Assembly (NCBI RefSeq): GCF_020169335.1
Contig: NZ_JAIEZN010000001.1
Location: 2,407,805-2,471,804, forward strand
Source: Devosia aquimaris
GTDB taxonomy: Bacteria > Pseudomonadota > Alphaproteobacteria > Rhizobiales > Devosiaceae
Length of the DNA stretch: 64,000 bases
Reading direction: 5' to 3'
This document shows, piece by piece, positions 46,902 through 56,472 of this stretch (the first letter of the stretch is position 1; every line of letters starts with the position of its first letter). A model generated the notes under the pieces. The model did no database searches. It had not been told where the DNA came from and saw only the letters and a list, made by a program, of their open reading frames with translations. The position numbers and the translations under genes were made by a program.

Positions 46902-47648
46902 TCAGCCCTCGAGCTTGGCCATGTCCTCGTCGCTCATCTCGAAGTTCGAATAGACGTTCTGCACGTCATCGTCTTCTTCGAGCGTCGAGATCAGCTTCAT
47001 CAGCGTCGCGCCCTTTTCCGCGTCGATGGCGGTATTGGTCTGCGGCTTCCACACGGCCTTGACCGATTCGGCCTCGCCCAGAACCTTCTCGAGCGCGGCG
47101 GCGACATCAACCATCGCTTCAAAGCTGGTGGTGATGTAGTGGCCCTCTTCGTCGCTCTCGACGTCATCGGCGCCAGCCTCGATGGCTGCTTCCATGATCT
47201 TGTCTTCAGAGCCGGCAGCGGCCGGGTAGGTGATTTCGCCGACCTTGTCGAACATGAAACCAACCGAATTGGTTTCCCCCATCGCGCCGCCATTCTTGGA
47301 GAAGTACGAGCGGACGTTGGACGCGGTGCGGTTGCGGTTGTCGGTCAGCGTTTCCACGATGATCGCAACACCACCAGGGCCATAGCCCTCGTAGCGGATC
47401 TCTTCAAAGTTCTCGCCGTCCGAACCGATGGCCTTCTTGATGGCGCGGTCGATATTGTCCTTGGGCATGGACTGGGCGCGGGCATTAACCACAGCCAGGC
47501 GCAGGCGCGAGTTGAAGGCCGGGTCCGGCATGCCCAGCTTGGCGGCCACGGTGATTTCGCGGGCCAGCTTGGAGAAGACTTTCGAGCGCGCTGCGTCGCT
47601 CTTGCCCTTGCGGTGCATGATATTCTTGGCGTGTGAATGCCCTGCCAT
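46902..47648 (-). CDS. yebC: YebC/PmpR-family regulatory or translation-associated protein
   Basis: 248 residues. Opening [25 protein letters not shown] and [14 protein letters not shown]...TDNRNRT and F-GGAMGE motifs are diagnostic. Family members were described as transcriptional regulators near ruv operons; recent work links them to translation of proline-rich stretches, which would suit this genome's proline-rich TolA. That connection is speculation. Full length. Its gene precedes ruvC, as in most relatives, but with a GGDEF gene antisense between. Confidence 0.96.
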   Translation of the reverse strand: MAGHSHAKNIMHRKGKSDAARSKVFSKLAREITVAAKLGMPDPAFNSRLRLAVVNARAQSMPKDNIDRAIKKAIGSDGENFEEIRYEGYGPGGVAIIVETLTDNRNRTASNVRSYFSKNGGAMGETNSVGFMFDKVGEITYPAAAGSEDKIMEAAIEAGADDVESDEEGHYITTSFEAMVDVAAALEKVLGEAESVKAVWKPQTNTAIDAEKGATLMKLISTLEEDDDVQNVYSNFEMSDEDMAKLEG

Positions 47649-47744
47649 AGGTCACTCCCCTCGTATTCTGGATGCGGTGTTGGTGGCGCGTTATAGGCAA
47701 GGCCGCGTCGCTTGTGAAGCCGCGGCGAACCGCGGGGTCAAGGC

Positions 47745-48176
47745 CTATTGGCGCGCGAAGCGCTCGACCATCACCGGCAGGGTTACCACGCTCACCACCC
47801 CTTCGGTCGCCGCCACCCGATCGCGCACCGCCTGGAGGGCCACGCCGTCGGCCGCTTCGACCAGCAGCACCATGTCGGTTTCTCCTGCCACCGAGTCGCA
47901 CCGCACGATCTCGGCAATGCCCGCCAGACGCGGCGCCACCACGGCGCATTGGGCACCCAGCGTTGTCACCAGCATATAGGCCCGCGCCCCGCGCAGGGCC
48001 GCGCCACGGCGGATCGAATAGCCGGCGATCAGCCCGTCTGCGACCAGCCGGGCGATGCGCTCCTGCACGCTCGACACCGACAGCCCGACGGCCGCGCCGA
48101 TCTGCTTGAGCGGTTGTCGGCTGTCCGTGCACAGCAGGTCCAGGATCGCTCTGTCGATGGCATCGGGTTCGCGCAT
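47745..48176 (-). CDS. Lrp/AsnC-family transcriptional regulator
   Basis: 143 residues. N-terminal helix-turn-helix (DAIDRAILDLLCTDSRQPLKQIGAAVGLSVSSVQERIARL) and a C-terminal RAM ligand-binding domain (ARAYMLVTTLGAQ, VAGETDMVLLVEAAD). A local amino-acid-responsive regulator; diverges from the DUF1272 gene, with 100 bases between. Its target cannot be named. Confidence 0.93.
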   Translation of the reverse strand: MREPDAIDRAILDLLCTDSRQPLKQIGAAVGLSVSSVQERIARLVADGLIAGYSIRRGAALRGARAYMLVTTLGAQCAVVAPRLAGIAEIVRCDSVAGETDMVLLVEAADGVALQAVRDRVAATEGVVSVVTLPVMVERFARQ

Positions 48177-48276
48177 GGCTTCTCCGCCGGAAAACGACCG
48201 GTCCGTTCCGGATGTTGTCAGGACATAGCCAGCGGCAATCCATGCGACAAGTCAGTCGAGCCAACAGGAGCCAGCC

Positions 48277-48585
48277 ATGCTCGATCTCAGACCCAATTGC
48301 GAATGCTGCGACATTGACCTGCCGCCCGACGCCACCAATGCCCGCATCTGCAGCTACGAGTGTACCTTCTGCGCCGACTGCGTCGACACCGTGCTGCACA
48401 ATGTCTGCCCCAATTGCGGTGGCGGCTTCCAGCCCCGCCCCATCCGCCCGCGGGGCGAGTGGCGTCCCGGCGAAGGCCTCCGCCATCACCCAGCCTCAAC
48501 TACCCGACGTAGCCTGCGCTTCAGCCGCGACGAGGTCATGGCCTTCAGCCACAGTCTGCGGCATCTGCCGCCCGAACAGCGCTAG
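48277..48585 (+). CDS. DUF1272-domain protein (small Cys-rich zinc-binding)
   Basis: 102 residues. The first 60 residues have nine cysteines in CxxC-type pairs: NCECCDIDLPPD, ICSYECTFCADCVD, VCPNCGGGFQPRPIRP, the DUF1272 pattern, probably binding zinc. The C-terminal 40 residues are basic and probably disordered. Start ATG preceded by CAGGAG. It converges on ymdB with a 4-base overlap of the ends. Function unknown. Confidence 0.9.
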   Translation: MLDLRPNCECCDIDLPPDATNARICSYECTFCADCVDTVLHNVCPNCGGGFQPRPIRPRGEWRPGEGLRHHPASTTRRSLRFSRDEVMAFSHSLRHLPPEQR

Positions 48586-49400
48586 TCGAAAATCGGTTCG
48601 GCCTGCGCCAGGCTCCCGCCAAGCCGTAACGGCAGCACGCGCCTGGTCAATCCCGTGCGCGGATCGGTCTCGATGGCCACGCCGCACAGCGTGGCCTCTC
48701 CTTCGGCCGGCGTGAACCGCCCGCTCGGGATTCCGGTCAGGAAGCGGTTGAGAGGCTCGTCCGTATCGGTGCCGATGATGGAGTCAAAGTCCCCGCACAT
48801 GCCGGCATCTGCCATCAGCGCCGTGCCGCCGCGCAATACGCGATGATCCGAGGTGGGAATATGGGTATGGGTGCCCACCACCAGGCTCACCTTGCCATCG
48901 AGGAAATGCCCCATGGCCTGGATTTCAGAGGTCGCCTCGGTGTGAAAATCCACCACGATCGCATCGGCCTGCTCGCCCAGCGGACAGGCCGCCACCGCCG
49001 CCTCGACGGCGCGGAACGGATCATCGATCGGCGGCATGAACACCCGCCCCTGCGCATTGATCACCAGCACGCGGTGGCCATTGCGCCCCTCGATGAACAT
49101 GGCGCCGCGCCCCGGCGTTCCGGGTGGCATGTTGATGGGCCGGATCAGCGTGGTCTCACGCTCGATGAAGCTGATGGTCTCGCGCTGGTCGAACGCATGG
49201 TCGCCCAGCGTCACCACATCGGCGCCCGCATTGCGGATGGCGTTGAAATGCGGCTCCGTCAGCCCCTTGCCATGACTGGCGTTCTCGCCATTGACGATGA
49301 CAAAATCAAAGCCGTACCTGGCAATGATGCCCGGCAGGCGTTCATTGACCGCGTCGCGGCCGGCCCGCCCCATGACGTCACCCAGAAACAATAACTTCAT
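48582..49400 (-). CDS. TIGR00282/YmdB-family metallophosphoesterase
   Basis: 272 residues. Metal-binding motifs LFLGDVMGRAGRDAV, VNGENASHGKG, TLGDHAFDQRE, VDFHTEATSE, GTHTHIPTSDHRVL and the terminal GVAIETDPRTG are those of the YmdB group, dinuclear-metal enzymes shown in Bacillus to hydrolyse 2',3'-cAMP. The ATG overlaps the fcl stop (ATGA), so the two are translationally coupled. Confidence 0.94.
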   Translation of the reverse strand: MKLLFLGDVMGRAGRDAVNERLPGIIARYGFDFVIVNGENASHGKGLTEPHFNAIRNAGADVVTLGDHAFDQRETISFIERETTLIRPINMPPGTPGRGAMFIEGRNGHRVLVINAQGRVFMPPIDDPFRAVEAAVAACPLGEQADAIVVDFHTEATSEIQAMGHFLDGKVSLVVGTHTHIPTSDHRVLRGGTALMADAGMCGDFDSIIGTDTDEPLNRFLTGIPSGRFTPAEGEATLCGVAIETDPRTGLTRRVLPLRLGGSLAQAEPIFD

Positions 49401-49984
49401 GCGCTGGCGCCGAAGTGACGGACACCGGCTTCGGTGATGATGGTGTCGAGCGGCACATCATGCGGCTCGCGCGGGATCTCGTCCAGTTCCTGGACGGCAA
49501 AGGCCAGCCCGACCAGCCGCGGCGTCTTGTGCATGGCGGCCAGTGTCCGGTCGTAATAGCCGCCGCCATAGCCCAGGCGCGTGCCGTGTTTGTCAAATCC
49601 CAGCAGCGGCATCAGCACCACATCGGGCTCGCGGCGCGGTGCCAGTTCCGATGGCGCCAGCGTGCCGAAGCCGGCTTCATAAAGCGAGGCGCCCTGCTCC
49701 CAGACGCGCAGGTCCAACGGCTGGTCGGGCCCCATCACCACCGGCAGCACCACGGTATAATCGCTGTCCATCAACCCGATCAGGATCGGCTGGCAATCAA
49801 GTTCATCGCGAATGCGCCAATAGGCGGCCACCACATCGGTTGGCGCCAGGTTCACGCTGTCGAAGAAATGGCGGGTAACCAGCTTTGCGGCCTCGGCCCG
49901 CTCCTCGGCGGTCAGCGCCGCGCGATTGGCATGAGCGGTGATCCGCAGCGCAGCTTTGGCCTTTTCGATTGTCTCGTCCACCAT
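49397..49984 (-). CDS. 5-formyltetrahydrofolate cyclo-ligase
   Basis: 195 residues from the ATG at 49984. A GTG at 50020 in the same frame lies inside the 6S RNA and is rejected. ATP-dependent conversion of 5-formyl-THF to 5,10-methenyl-THF. Motifs: basic N-terminus (IEKAKAALRI), RREPDVVLMPLLGFDKHGTRLGYGGGYYDR with the signature LGYGGGYYDR. It lies just downstream of the 6S RNA, the ssrS-fcl (ygfA) arrangement common in Proteobacteria, and upstream of ymdB. Confidence 0.95.
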   Translation of the reverse strand: MVDETIEKAKAALRITAHANRAALTAEERAEAAKLVTRHFFDSVNLAPTDVVAAYWRIRDELDCQPILIGLMDSDYTVVLPVVMGPDQPLDLRVWEQGASLYEAGFGTLAPSELAPRREPDVVLMPLLGFDKHGTRLGYGGGYYDRTLAAMHKTPRLVGLAFAVQELDEIPREPHDVPLDTIITEAGVRHFGASA

Positions 49985-50017
49985 GCGCCGCGCTGCAAAC
50001 CGCCTTGAATTAGGAGC

Positions 50018-50168
50018 CACCCTGGCCGTGGGATAAGCGATCCCGGAACCTACTTTACGTAGGTGGGCGCCGTATGTCCGAACCCACGGGTCCGGCCAGG
50101 GACAGCTCCCTGAGAATCGTTAAGGCCCCGGGGATATTGGTATCCTCACGCACCGGGCAGCGCACCAG
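50018..50168 (-). ncRNA. ssrS: 6S RNA
   Basis: About 150 bases directly upstream of fcl, where the gene is found in many Proteobacteria. On the minus strand the ends pair: CGTGaGGAT (50150-50142) with ATCCCACG (50034-50027). A hairpin ACCTAC-GTAAA-GTAGGT (50048-50064) sits where other 6S RNAs have their conserved 3' hairpin, next to a CGGCGCCCACC block resembling the proteobacterial consensus. A large open central bulge can form between the arms, as needed to mimic an open promoter for sigma-70 RNA polymerase. TATAT at about 50168-50172 is a possible -10 box. Ends are approximate (within about 10 bases). Confidence 0.75.
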
Positions 50169-50270
50169 ATATAGTGCGTCCATGCCGCGCTGCATAGGGT
50201 ATCGCCAAACACATCGCTTGTTTTTGGCGGCGCCTGTCACCACAGTTTTGCGATCAGCGCGGAGCCAGGC

Positions 50271-51905
50271 ATGCTTGCCCATATTCTTGTCGTCATCATC
50301 GTCGCCATCGTGATCACGGGCCTCGCCGAGCGACGCAATGCGCAACCGGCGCTTCTGGTCGCCATCATTGGCCTGGCAGCCTCGTTCATCCCGGGCGTGC
50401 CCCGGCTGGAATTGGCGCCCGAGATCATCCTGGGCGTTTTCCTGCCGCCCATGCTGTTCTCGGCGGCCAGCGACTTCTCCTTTGCCAGCTTTGCCAAGCG
50501 CCTGGGGTCGATCGTCAACCTGGGTGTGTTCCTGGTCTTTGCTTCCGCCGCCCTGGTCGGGCTCGTCGCGGCGCTGATTGTCCCCGGCATGGGGCTGGCG
50601 TCCGCCATCGTGCTGGGCGCGGTGCTGGCGCCGCCCGATGCCGTGGCGGCCATCGCCATCGGCCGTCAGGTTGGTCTCCCGGCGGCGGTGATGACCGTTC
50701 TCAAGGGTGAAAGCCTCATCAATGATGCGGCGGCACTGACGCTCTTTACCGTCGCTGTCGCCGCTGTCTCGGGCACCCACGCCTTCATTTCCAGCACGCC
50801 GCTCTATTTCCTCTATGCCGCCGTCGTCGGCATCATTGTCGGCATCGTCATCGGCCAATTGGCGCAGCTGGCCCGCCGCAGGCTCTCCAATCCTTCGCTG
50901 GCCACCGCCGTTTCCGTACTGGTGCCCTTTGCGGCCTATCTCGCCGCTGAAGAGATCCATGCCTCCGGCGTCCTCGCCGTGGTCGCAGCCGGCTTTGCGC
51001 TGGGCCATCTCTCGGCCAAGTCGGGCTATGCCGAGCGCATTCAGGAGCGCAATTTCTGGCGCACCATCGATACGCTGCTCGAAACCTTCGTATTCGCCTA
51101 TATCGGCCTGCAGCTCCGCTTCGTCATCACCGATGCCTCATTGGCCGGCTATGACATGGGCAAGCTGTTGCTGGCCGCTGGCGCAATCTATGTCGCGGCT
51201 ACTTTGGTGCGCTTCGCCTGGGTCTTCGGCACAGCCGTGCTGGGCCGCTGGCGCCACCGCCTGGTGATGGACCGCCTAGCGGCACGTCCAGATGTCCCGA
51301 AAGGTCCTAGGGGCTCAAGACCCCTCCCGCCGCCCCCGCTGGGCTGGAAGGAGAACCTGGTCATCGCCTGGACCGGCATGCGCGGCGTGGTCACCCTCGC
51401 CGCCGCCGCTGGTATTCCCGCCGTCACCGCCGCGGGCACCGCATTTCCAGGCCGCAACGCCATTCTGGCCATCGCCTTTTTCGTCACCATCGCCAGCCTG
51501 GTCGTGCATGGCCTCAGCCTGCCCTGGCTGATCCGCACCCTCAAGCTCGAGGACGAACGCGAGCGCCAGTTCATGCGCCACCAGAGCGAACTGGCCCAGC
51601 AGCTCAGCGACGAGGCTGACCGCCAGACCCTTGATGCCTATCTGGCCACCGAACTCGATCCCGAAGTCCGCCGGCTCACCGAGTTCATGGCCAAGCGCCT
51701 GGCGGCCCGACGTCAGCAGACCGAGCAGGAATTCGACACCACCATGTCCATTGCGCTTGGCGCCAAGCTTCTCGAAGGGCGCCGCGCCCGGCTGCTCGCC
51801 GCCCGCGACGCGCGCGAACTCGACGATACCGTGGTGCGCGATATGCTCGAACGCATGGATATCGAACAGGCCTTCATGCAGACCCTGTCATCGGCGTCGC
51901 GCTAG
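50271..51905 (+). CDS. Na+/H+ antiporter, CPA1 (NhaP-like) family
   Basis: 544 residues with 12-13 predicted membrane helices in the first 430 residues and a cytoplasmic, charged tail. Motifs of the family: GAVLAPPDAVAAIAIGRQVGLP (helix 5) and GESLINDAAALTLF (ND ion-binding pair, helix 6), then AWTGMRGVVTLAAAAGIP. The tail 435-544 is helical and Arg/Glu-rich. ATG at 50271 with GGAG nine bases upstream. It stands antisense between zapA and the 6S RNA, an interval that is empty in relatives I know. Confidence 0.93.
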   Translation: MLAHILVVIIVAIVITGLAERRNAQPALLVAIIGLAASFIPGVPRLELAPEIILGVFLPPMLFSAASDFSFASFAKRLGSIVNLGVFLVFASAALVGLVAALIVPGMGLASAIVLGAVLAPPDAVAAIAIGRQVGLPAAVMTVLKGESLINDAAALTLFTVAVAAVSGTHAFISSTPLYFLYAAVVGIIVGIVIGQLAQLARRRLSNPSLATAVSVLVPFAAYLAAEEIHASGVLAVVAAGFALGHLSAKSGYAERIQERNFWRTIDTLLETFVFAYIGLQLRFVITDASLAGYDMGKLLLAAGAIYVAATLVRFAWVFGTAVLGRWRHRLVMDRLAARPDVPKGPRGSRPLPPPPLGWKENLVIAWTGMRGVVTLAAAAGIPAVTAAGTAFPGRNAILAIAFFVTIASLVVHGLSLPWLIRTLKLEDERERQFMRHQSELAQQLSDEADRQTLDAYLATELDPEVRRLTEFMAKRLAARRQQTEQEFDTTMSIALGAKLLEGRRARLLAARDARELDDTVVRDMLERMDIEQAFMQTLSSASR

Positions 51906-51909
51906 AATC

Positions 51910-52287
51910 TCAGTTCTGCGGAACGGGCGCCGTATCGTCGAGCGTTTCCGCCACGCCCTCGATCAGCCGGGCAGCATCGGACAACCGCGTGGCAAAGCTG
52001 GCTTCCAGGGCTTCGATCTCGGCGGCCACTTCCTGTCCGGCGCGGGTCAGCACCAGCACTTCGGTCTCAAGGGCCTTGATGCGCCGCTCGGCCTCGGCCA
52101 ACTCGTCCACCACCGCGATGCCGGCCATCACCGTCAGCCGGTTGTCGCCGATCTCGCCAACGGCGCCCTTGAGCTGCTCGACATGGCTGTTGAACCGCTC
52201 GGCCAGCCCGATCAGGTGCTGTTGCTGGCCCTCTTCGCAGGCCATGCGATATTTGCGGCCATTGATCTCGACATTGACCTCGGGCAT
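51910..52287 (-). CDS. zapA: Cell division protein ZapA
   Basis: 125 residues. N-terminal [40 protein letters not shown] is the ZapA domain, followed by a long coiled coil ([30 protein letters not shown]). Cytoplasmic stabiliser of FtsZ protofilaments. Three bases after the DUF4164 gene in the same operon. Its end meets the end of the antiporter gene. Confidence 0.93.
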   Translation of the reverse strand: MPEVNVEINGRKYRMACEEGQQQHLIGLAERFNSHVEQLKGAVGEIGDNRLTVMAGIAVVDELAEAERRIKALETEVLVLTRAGQEVAAEIEALEASFATRLSDAARLIEGVAETLDDTAPVPQN

Positions 52288-52290
52288 CGC

Positions 52291-52578
52291 CTACTCCGCC
52301 TTGGCCAGAACGGCGCGCACGGTTTCCATCGCCTCGACCAGACGTCGCGACACATCATGCGCACTGTCGTCCAGCCGCTTGGCCCGCGCCGCCGTCTTGT
52401 CCAGTTCCGTGGCCAGCCGACCGCGCTCATGCACCAGCCTTTGCACGTCGACCTCGATACGCTCGCGCTGGCGGATACGATTGCTCAAACCGGTCACGGA
52501 TTGTTCAAGCCGCGCAATGGCTCGATCAAACCGCTCCTGGGCGGCAGTCAATCCATCTTGAAGTTCCGTGTCACTCAT
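52291..52578 (-). CDS. DUF4164-family coiled-coil protein
   Basis: 95 residues from the ATG at 52578; seven further upstream codons are open. Almost wholly coiled coil ([32 protein letters not shown]). Small proteins of this family are encoded directly upstream of zapA in Rhizobiales, suggesting a role with ZapA in division; this is inferred from context. Confidence 0.85.
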   Translation of the reverse strand: MSDTELQDGLTAAQERFDRAIARLEQSVTGLSNRIRQRERIEVDVQRLVHERGRLATELDKTAARAKRLDDSAHDVSRRLVEAMETVRAVLAKAE

Positions 52579-52784
52579 TGCTGCTACGGTCCTCAACACG
52601 CGGCGATTCCGGCCCGCCCAGCCTGCCTGACACCCACGCGCATTGCAACCGCCCAGGCACGGGTGGCATGCGCACTGTCATTGACAGTCAATCCGAACCT
52701 GTTATGCCTCGAACCCGCCTTTGGGAGGAGGCTTACGGCGCCTCTTCTCCCCAGATTTTCAGCCCTGAAGAAAGCGCACGCCCG

Positions 52785-54758
52785 ATGACGAACACAGCCC
52801 AGCAGAACGATTTGGCCAATGCGATCCGCTCCCTGTCGATGGACGCGGTCGAAAAAGCCAATTCCGGCCACCCTGGCCTGCCCATGGGTTGCGCCGATAT
52901 CGCCACCGTCCTGTTCACCAAGGTGATGAAGTTCGACCCCACCGACAGCAAGTGGGCGGATCGCGATCGCTTCGTCCTCTCGGCCGGCCATGGCTCGATG
53001 CTGCTCTATTCCAGCCTCTATCTGCTGGGCTACAAGGACATGACCATCGATCAGGTCAAGAATTTCCGCCAGCTCGGCGCCATCACGGCCGGCCATCCCG
53101 AATATGGCCACGCCGAAGGCATCGAGACCACCACCGGCCCGCTCGGACAGGGTGTCGGCAATGCCGTGGGCATGGCCGTTGCCGAGGCCAAGCTGGCTGC
53201 CGAGTTCGGTAGCGACCTGGTTGACCACCACACCTGGTGCCTGGCCGGCGACGGCTGCCTGATGGAAGGCATCTCCCAGGAAGCCATCGCCCTGGCCGGT
53301 CACCTCAAGCTCAACAAGCTCACCCTGATCTGGGACAACAACTCCATCACCATCGACGGCGCCGTCTCCAACGCTGACAGCACCGACCAGATCGCCCGCT
53401 TCAAGGCATCGGGCTGGAACACCATCGAGATCGATGGCCACGATCAGGACGCCATCGAGAAGGCCCTGCTCGCCTCCAAGGCCTCTGACAAGCCCACGCT
53501 GATTGCCGCCAAGACCACCATCGGCTTTGGTGCACCCAAGAAGGCCGGCACCGAAAAAGTGCATGGCGCGCCTCTCGGCGCCGAGGAACTGGCCGGCGCC
53601 AAGGCGGCCCTGGGCATCACCTATCCCGCCTTTGAGATTCCTGCTGCAATCCTCGACGCCTGGCGCGCTGCCGGCACCCGCAGCCAGAACGTCCGTGGCG
53701 AGTGGCAGGCGCGCCTGGCCGCCTCGCCCCACAAGGACGAATTCACCCGCCGCATGTCCGGCGCCCTGCCGTCCGGCTTTGCCGCCGCCATGGATGCGCA
53801 CAAGAAGAAGTTGACCGAAGACAAGCCCAAGGTCGCCAGCCGCAAGGCCAGCCAGATGGCGCTCGAGGTCATCACCAAGGCTGTGCCCGAGGCGCTGGCC
53901 GGCTCGGCCGACCTGACCCATTCCAACCTCACCAACACGCCCGACACCCAGCCCTTCACCGCCACCAACCGCGCTGGCCGTTACATGATGTACGGCATCC
54001 GCGAGCATGGCATGGCCGCGGCCATGAACGGCATTGCGCTCCATGGCGGGCTCATCCCCTATGGCGGCACCTTCATGGTCTTTACCGACTATGCCCGCCC
54101 GTCGATCCGCCTGTCGGCCCTGATGGAACAGCGCGTCATCTATGTCATGACCCATGACTCCATCGGCCTGGGCGAAGACGGTCCGACCCACCAGCCGGTG
54201 GAACATCTGTCGGCCCTGCGCGCCATTCCGAACCTGCTGGTCTTCCGCCCGGCCGACGCGGTGGAGACCGCCGAATGCTGGCAGATCGCCATGGAAACGG
54301 CTGACCGCCCGTCGATCCTGGCCCTCTCGCGCCAGAACCTGCCCACGGTGCGCACCGAGTACACGGCCGAAAACAAGTCGGCCAAGGGTGCCTATACCCT
54401 GGCCGGCGACAAGGATGCCCAGGCGGTGATCTTCGCCACCGGTTCGGAAGTCGCCATCGCCGTCGAAGGCATGAAAGCGCTGCAGGAGCAGGGCATCACG
54501 GCCCGCGTGGTTTCGGTTCCCTCCATGGAGCTGTTTGCCAAGCAGTCCGACGCCTACAAGGCAGAGGTGCTTGGGTCCGCCAAGGCGCGCGTCGCCATCG
54601 AGGCCGGCATCGAGATGAGCTGGAACAAGCTGCTGGGCGACAGGGGTCGCTTTGTGGGCATGCACAGCTTCGGCGCCTCCGGCCCGATCGATGCGCTCTA
54701 TGCCCACTTTGGCATTACGTCCAAAGCCATTGTTGAAGCCGTCACCGCACAGTTGTAA
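52785..54758 (+). CDS. tkt: Transketolase
   Basis: 657 residues from the ATG at 52785. The frame is open back to 52578 but that region is intergenic in character. Thiamine diphosphate enzyme of the pentose phosphate pathway. Motifs: [46 protein letters not shown] (cofactor and Mg), central TPP-binding Glu region ([12 protein letters not shown]), and [18 protein letters not shown]. First gene of the tkt-gap-pgk-fba central carbon block. Depends on the cofactor taken up by ThiBPQ. Confidence 0.97.
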   Translation: MTNTAQQNDLANAIRSLSMDAVEKANSGHPGLPMGCADIATVLFTKVMKFDPTDSKWADRDRFVLSAGHGSMLLYSSLYLLGYKDMTIDQVKNFRQLGAITAGHPEYGHAEGIETTTGPLGQGVGNAVGMAVAEAKLAAEFGSDLVDHHTWCLAGDGCLMEGISQEAIALAGHLKLNKLTLIWDNNSITIDGAVSNADSTDQIARFKASGWNTIEIDGHDQDAIEKALLASKASDKPTLIAAKTTIGFGAPKKAGTEKVHGAPLGAEELAGAKAALGITYPAFEIPAAILDAWRAAGTRSQNVRGEWQARLAASPHKDEFTRRMSGALPSGFAAAMDAHKKKLTEDKPKVASRKASQMALEVITKAVPEALAGSADLTHSNLTNTPDTQPFTATNRAGRYMMYGIREHGMAAAMNGIALHGGLIPYGGTFMVFTDYARPSIRLSALMEQRVIYVMTHDSIGLGEDGPTHQPVEHLSALRAIPNLLVFRPADAVETAECWQIAMETADRPSILALSRQNLPTVRTEYTAENKSAKGAYTLAGDKDAQAVIFATGSEVAIAVEGMKALQEQGITARVVSVPSMELFAKQSDAYKAEVLGSAKARVAIEAGIEMSWNKLLGDRGRFVGMHSFGASGPIDALYAHFGITSKAIVEAVTAQL

Positions 54759-54806
54759 GAGAGCCAAGCCTCCCTTCTCCTAAACCCTCCCAAGGAGCGT
54801 CTTTCC

Positions 54807-55814
54807 ATGGCAATTCGCGTCGCCATCAATGGTTTTGGCCGCATCGGCCGCAACGTCCTGCGCGCTATCATCGAGTCGGGCCGCACCGACATCGAAGTCG
54901 TGGCGATCAACGATCTCGGCCCGGTCGAGACCAATGCCCACCTGTTCCGCTTCGACAGCGTGCACGGCCGCTTCAACGGCACCGTCACCGTTGATGGCGA
55001 TACCATCGACGTCGGCCGTGGTCCGATCAAGGTGACCGCCGAGCGTGACCCGGCCAACCTGCCCCACGCCGCCATGGGCGTCGACATTGCGCTCGAATGC
55101 ACCGGCATCTTCACCTCCAAGGAAAAGGCCAGTGCCCACCTCAAGGCCGGCGCCAAGAAGGTCATCATCTCGGCCCCCGGCGACGGCGCCGACAAGACCA
55201 TCGTTTACGGCATCAACCACCAGAGCCTGACCAAGGACGACGTGGTGATTTCGAACGCCTCGTGCACCACCAACTGCCTGGCGCCTGTCGCCTATGTGCT
55301 GCACAAGGAATTCGGCATCGAGAAGGGAATGATGACCACCATCCATTCCTACACCGGTGACCAGCCGACCCTGGATACCATGCACAAGGATCTCTATCGC
55401 GGCCGCGCTGCAGCCTTGAGCCAGATCCCAACCTCTACCGGCGCTGCCAAGGCCATTGGCCTGGTGCTGCCCGATCTCAAGGGCAAGCTCGATGGCGTGT
55501 CGATCCGCGTTCCCACGCCGAACGTTTCATGCGTCGACTTCAAGTTCATCGCCAAGCGCGATGTGACGGCTGAGGAAATCAACGCCGCGATCAAGAAGTA
55601 CGCCGATGGCGAGCTCAAGGGCGTGCTGGGCTACACCACCCAGGCCAATGTCTCGATCGACTTCAACCACGACAGCCACTCCTCCACCCTGGCCTTCGAC
55701 CAGACCAAGGTGATGGGCGGCAATTTCGTGTCGATCCTGAGCTGGTACGACAATGAATGGGGCTTCTCCAACCGCATGGCCGACACCGCCGTTGCGCTGG
55801 GCAAGACCCTCTAG
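54807..55814 (+). CDS. gap: Glyceraldehyde-3-phosphate dehydrogenase
   Basis: 335 residues; AAGGAG upstream. Rossmann motif [14 protein letters not shown], cofactor-binding INDLG (Asp favouring NAD), catalytic C153 in [12 protein letters not shown] and His in [10 protein letters not shown], and substrate-binding [13 protein letters not shown]. 48 bases after tkt, so probably one transcript with it. Ends at a strong terminator (55835-55864). Confidence 0.98.
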   Translation: MAIRVAINGFGRIGRNVLRAIIESGRTDIEVVAINDLGPVETNAHLFRFDSVHGRFNGTVTVDGDTIDVGRGPIKVTAERDPANLPHAAMGVDIALECTGIFTSKEKASAHLKAGAKKVIISAPGDGADKTIVYGINHQSLTKDDVVISNASCTTNCLAPVAYVLHKEFGIEKGMMTTIHSYTGDQPTLDTMHKDLYRGRAAALSQIPTSTGAAKAIGLVLPDLKGKLDGVSIRVPTPNVSCVDFKFIAKRDVTAEEINAAIKKYADGELKGVLGYTTQANVSIDFNHDSHSSTLAFDQTKVMGGNFVSILSWYDNEWGFSNRMADTAVALGKTL

Positions 55815-55834
55815 GCTGAAGTTGAACCAATCGG

Positions 55835-55864
55835 AAAAGGGCGTCCCATGGGGCGCCCTTTTTT
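55835..55864 (+). terminator. Terminator of tkt-gap
   Basis: Stem AAAAGGGCG/CGCCCTTTT with a short inner loop and a tail of T residues, 21 bases after the gap stop. The stem's upper part can extend (TCCC/GGGG). Confidence 0.85.
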
Positions 55865-55932
55865 CTGGCCGAGATTGTCAGCGCCATCGGCTTTGGCAAT
55901 GATGGCGTCACTCCTCACGACAGGCGCGAACC

Positions 55933-56472
55933 ATGAGCCTTGATCGATCCATTCGCTGGCGCAGCCTTGAAGCCCAGAGCATTGAGCATGCCCATGTGGT
56001 GGCCACACCACGGGACACCCGCGTCCGCTCCACGCTGATCACGCCAGACTATGGCCTGTTCTACCGCATCAAGCTCGATGAGGCCGACCGAGTCCGAACC
56101 CTGCGCATCGAGCGCACCGACGGCAAACTGCTCGAACTGTTCTGTGACGGCGCGGCCAACTGGTCCGATGACCGCGCCGAACCCATTCCGGCCCTGCGTG
56201 GTTGCGTCGATATCGACATCTCGGCCACCCCGCTCACCAATTCGCTGCCGATCTGGCGCTGCGACTGGGTAGTCGGCCAGCCGCAACGCTTCGCCATGGC
56301 CTGGATCGACACCGACACGCTCGCGGTCCGCCGGGACGAGCAGATCTATACCCGTCTCGACGACACCCATTTCCGCTATCAGTCGGTAGAGAGCAGTTTT
56401 GAGCGCAAGCTCGAGGTCGATAGCGATGGCCTGGTGCTGGACTATCCCGGCCTCTTCGCCCGCGCCGACTGA
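55933..56472 (+). CDS. Putative glycolipid-binding-fold protein (DUF1089/PF06475 type)
   Basis: 179 residues. Beta-rich, with the family motifs IRWRSLEAQSIEHAHV near the N-terminus, DGAANWSDD, and GCVDIDISATPLTNSLPIWR near residue 90-108 (the LTN-LP signature). Homologues include P. aeruginosa PA1994-like proteins, whose fold resembles lipoprotein-localisation factors and suggested glycolipid binding; no activity is established. No signal peptide. It sits between gap and pgk and ends back to back with the MerR-type gene. Confidence 0.85.
   Translation: MSLDRSIRWRSLEAQSIEHAHVVATPRDTRVRSTLITPDYGLFYRIKLDEADRVRTLRIERTDGKLLELFCDGAANWSDDRAEPIPALRGCVDIDISATPLTNSLPIWRCDWVVGQPQRFAMAWIDTDTLAVRRDEQIYTRLDDTHFRYQSVESSFERKLEVDSDGLVLDYPGLFARAD

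Noticed and set aside
49985-50020. Upstream GTG start of 5-formyl-THF cyclo-ligase at 50020
   Set aside because: It lies within the predicted 6S RNA and lacks a ribosome site; ATG at 49984 fits the family better.
52593-54767. 724-codon open frame antisense to tkt
   Set aside because: High-G+C shadow frame; composition (Gly/Gln/His-rich, no domain) and complete overlap with a certain transketolase gene.
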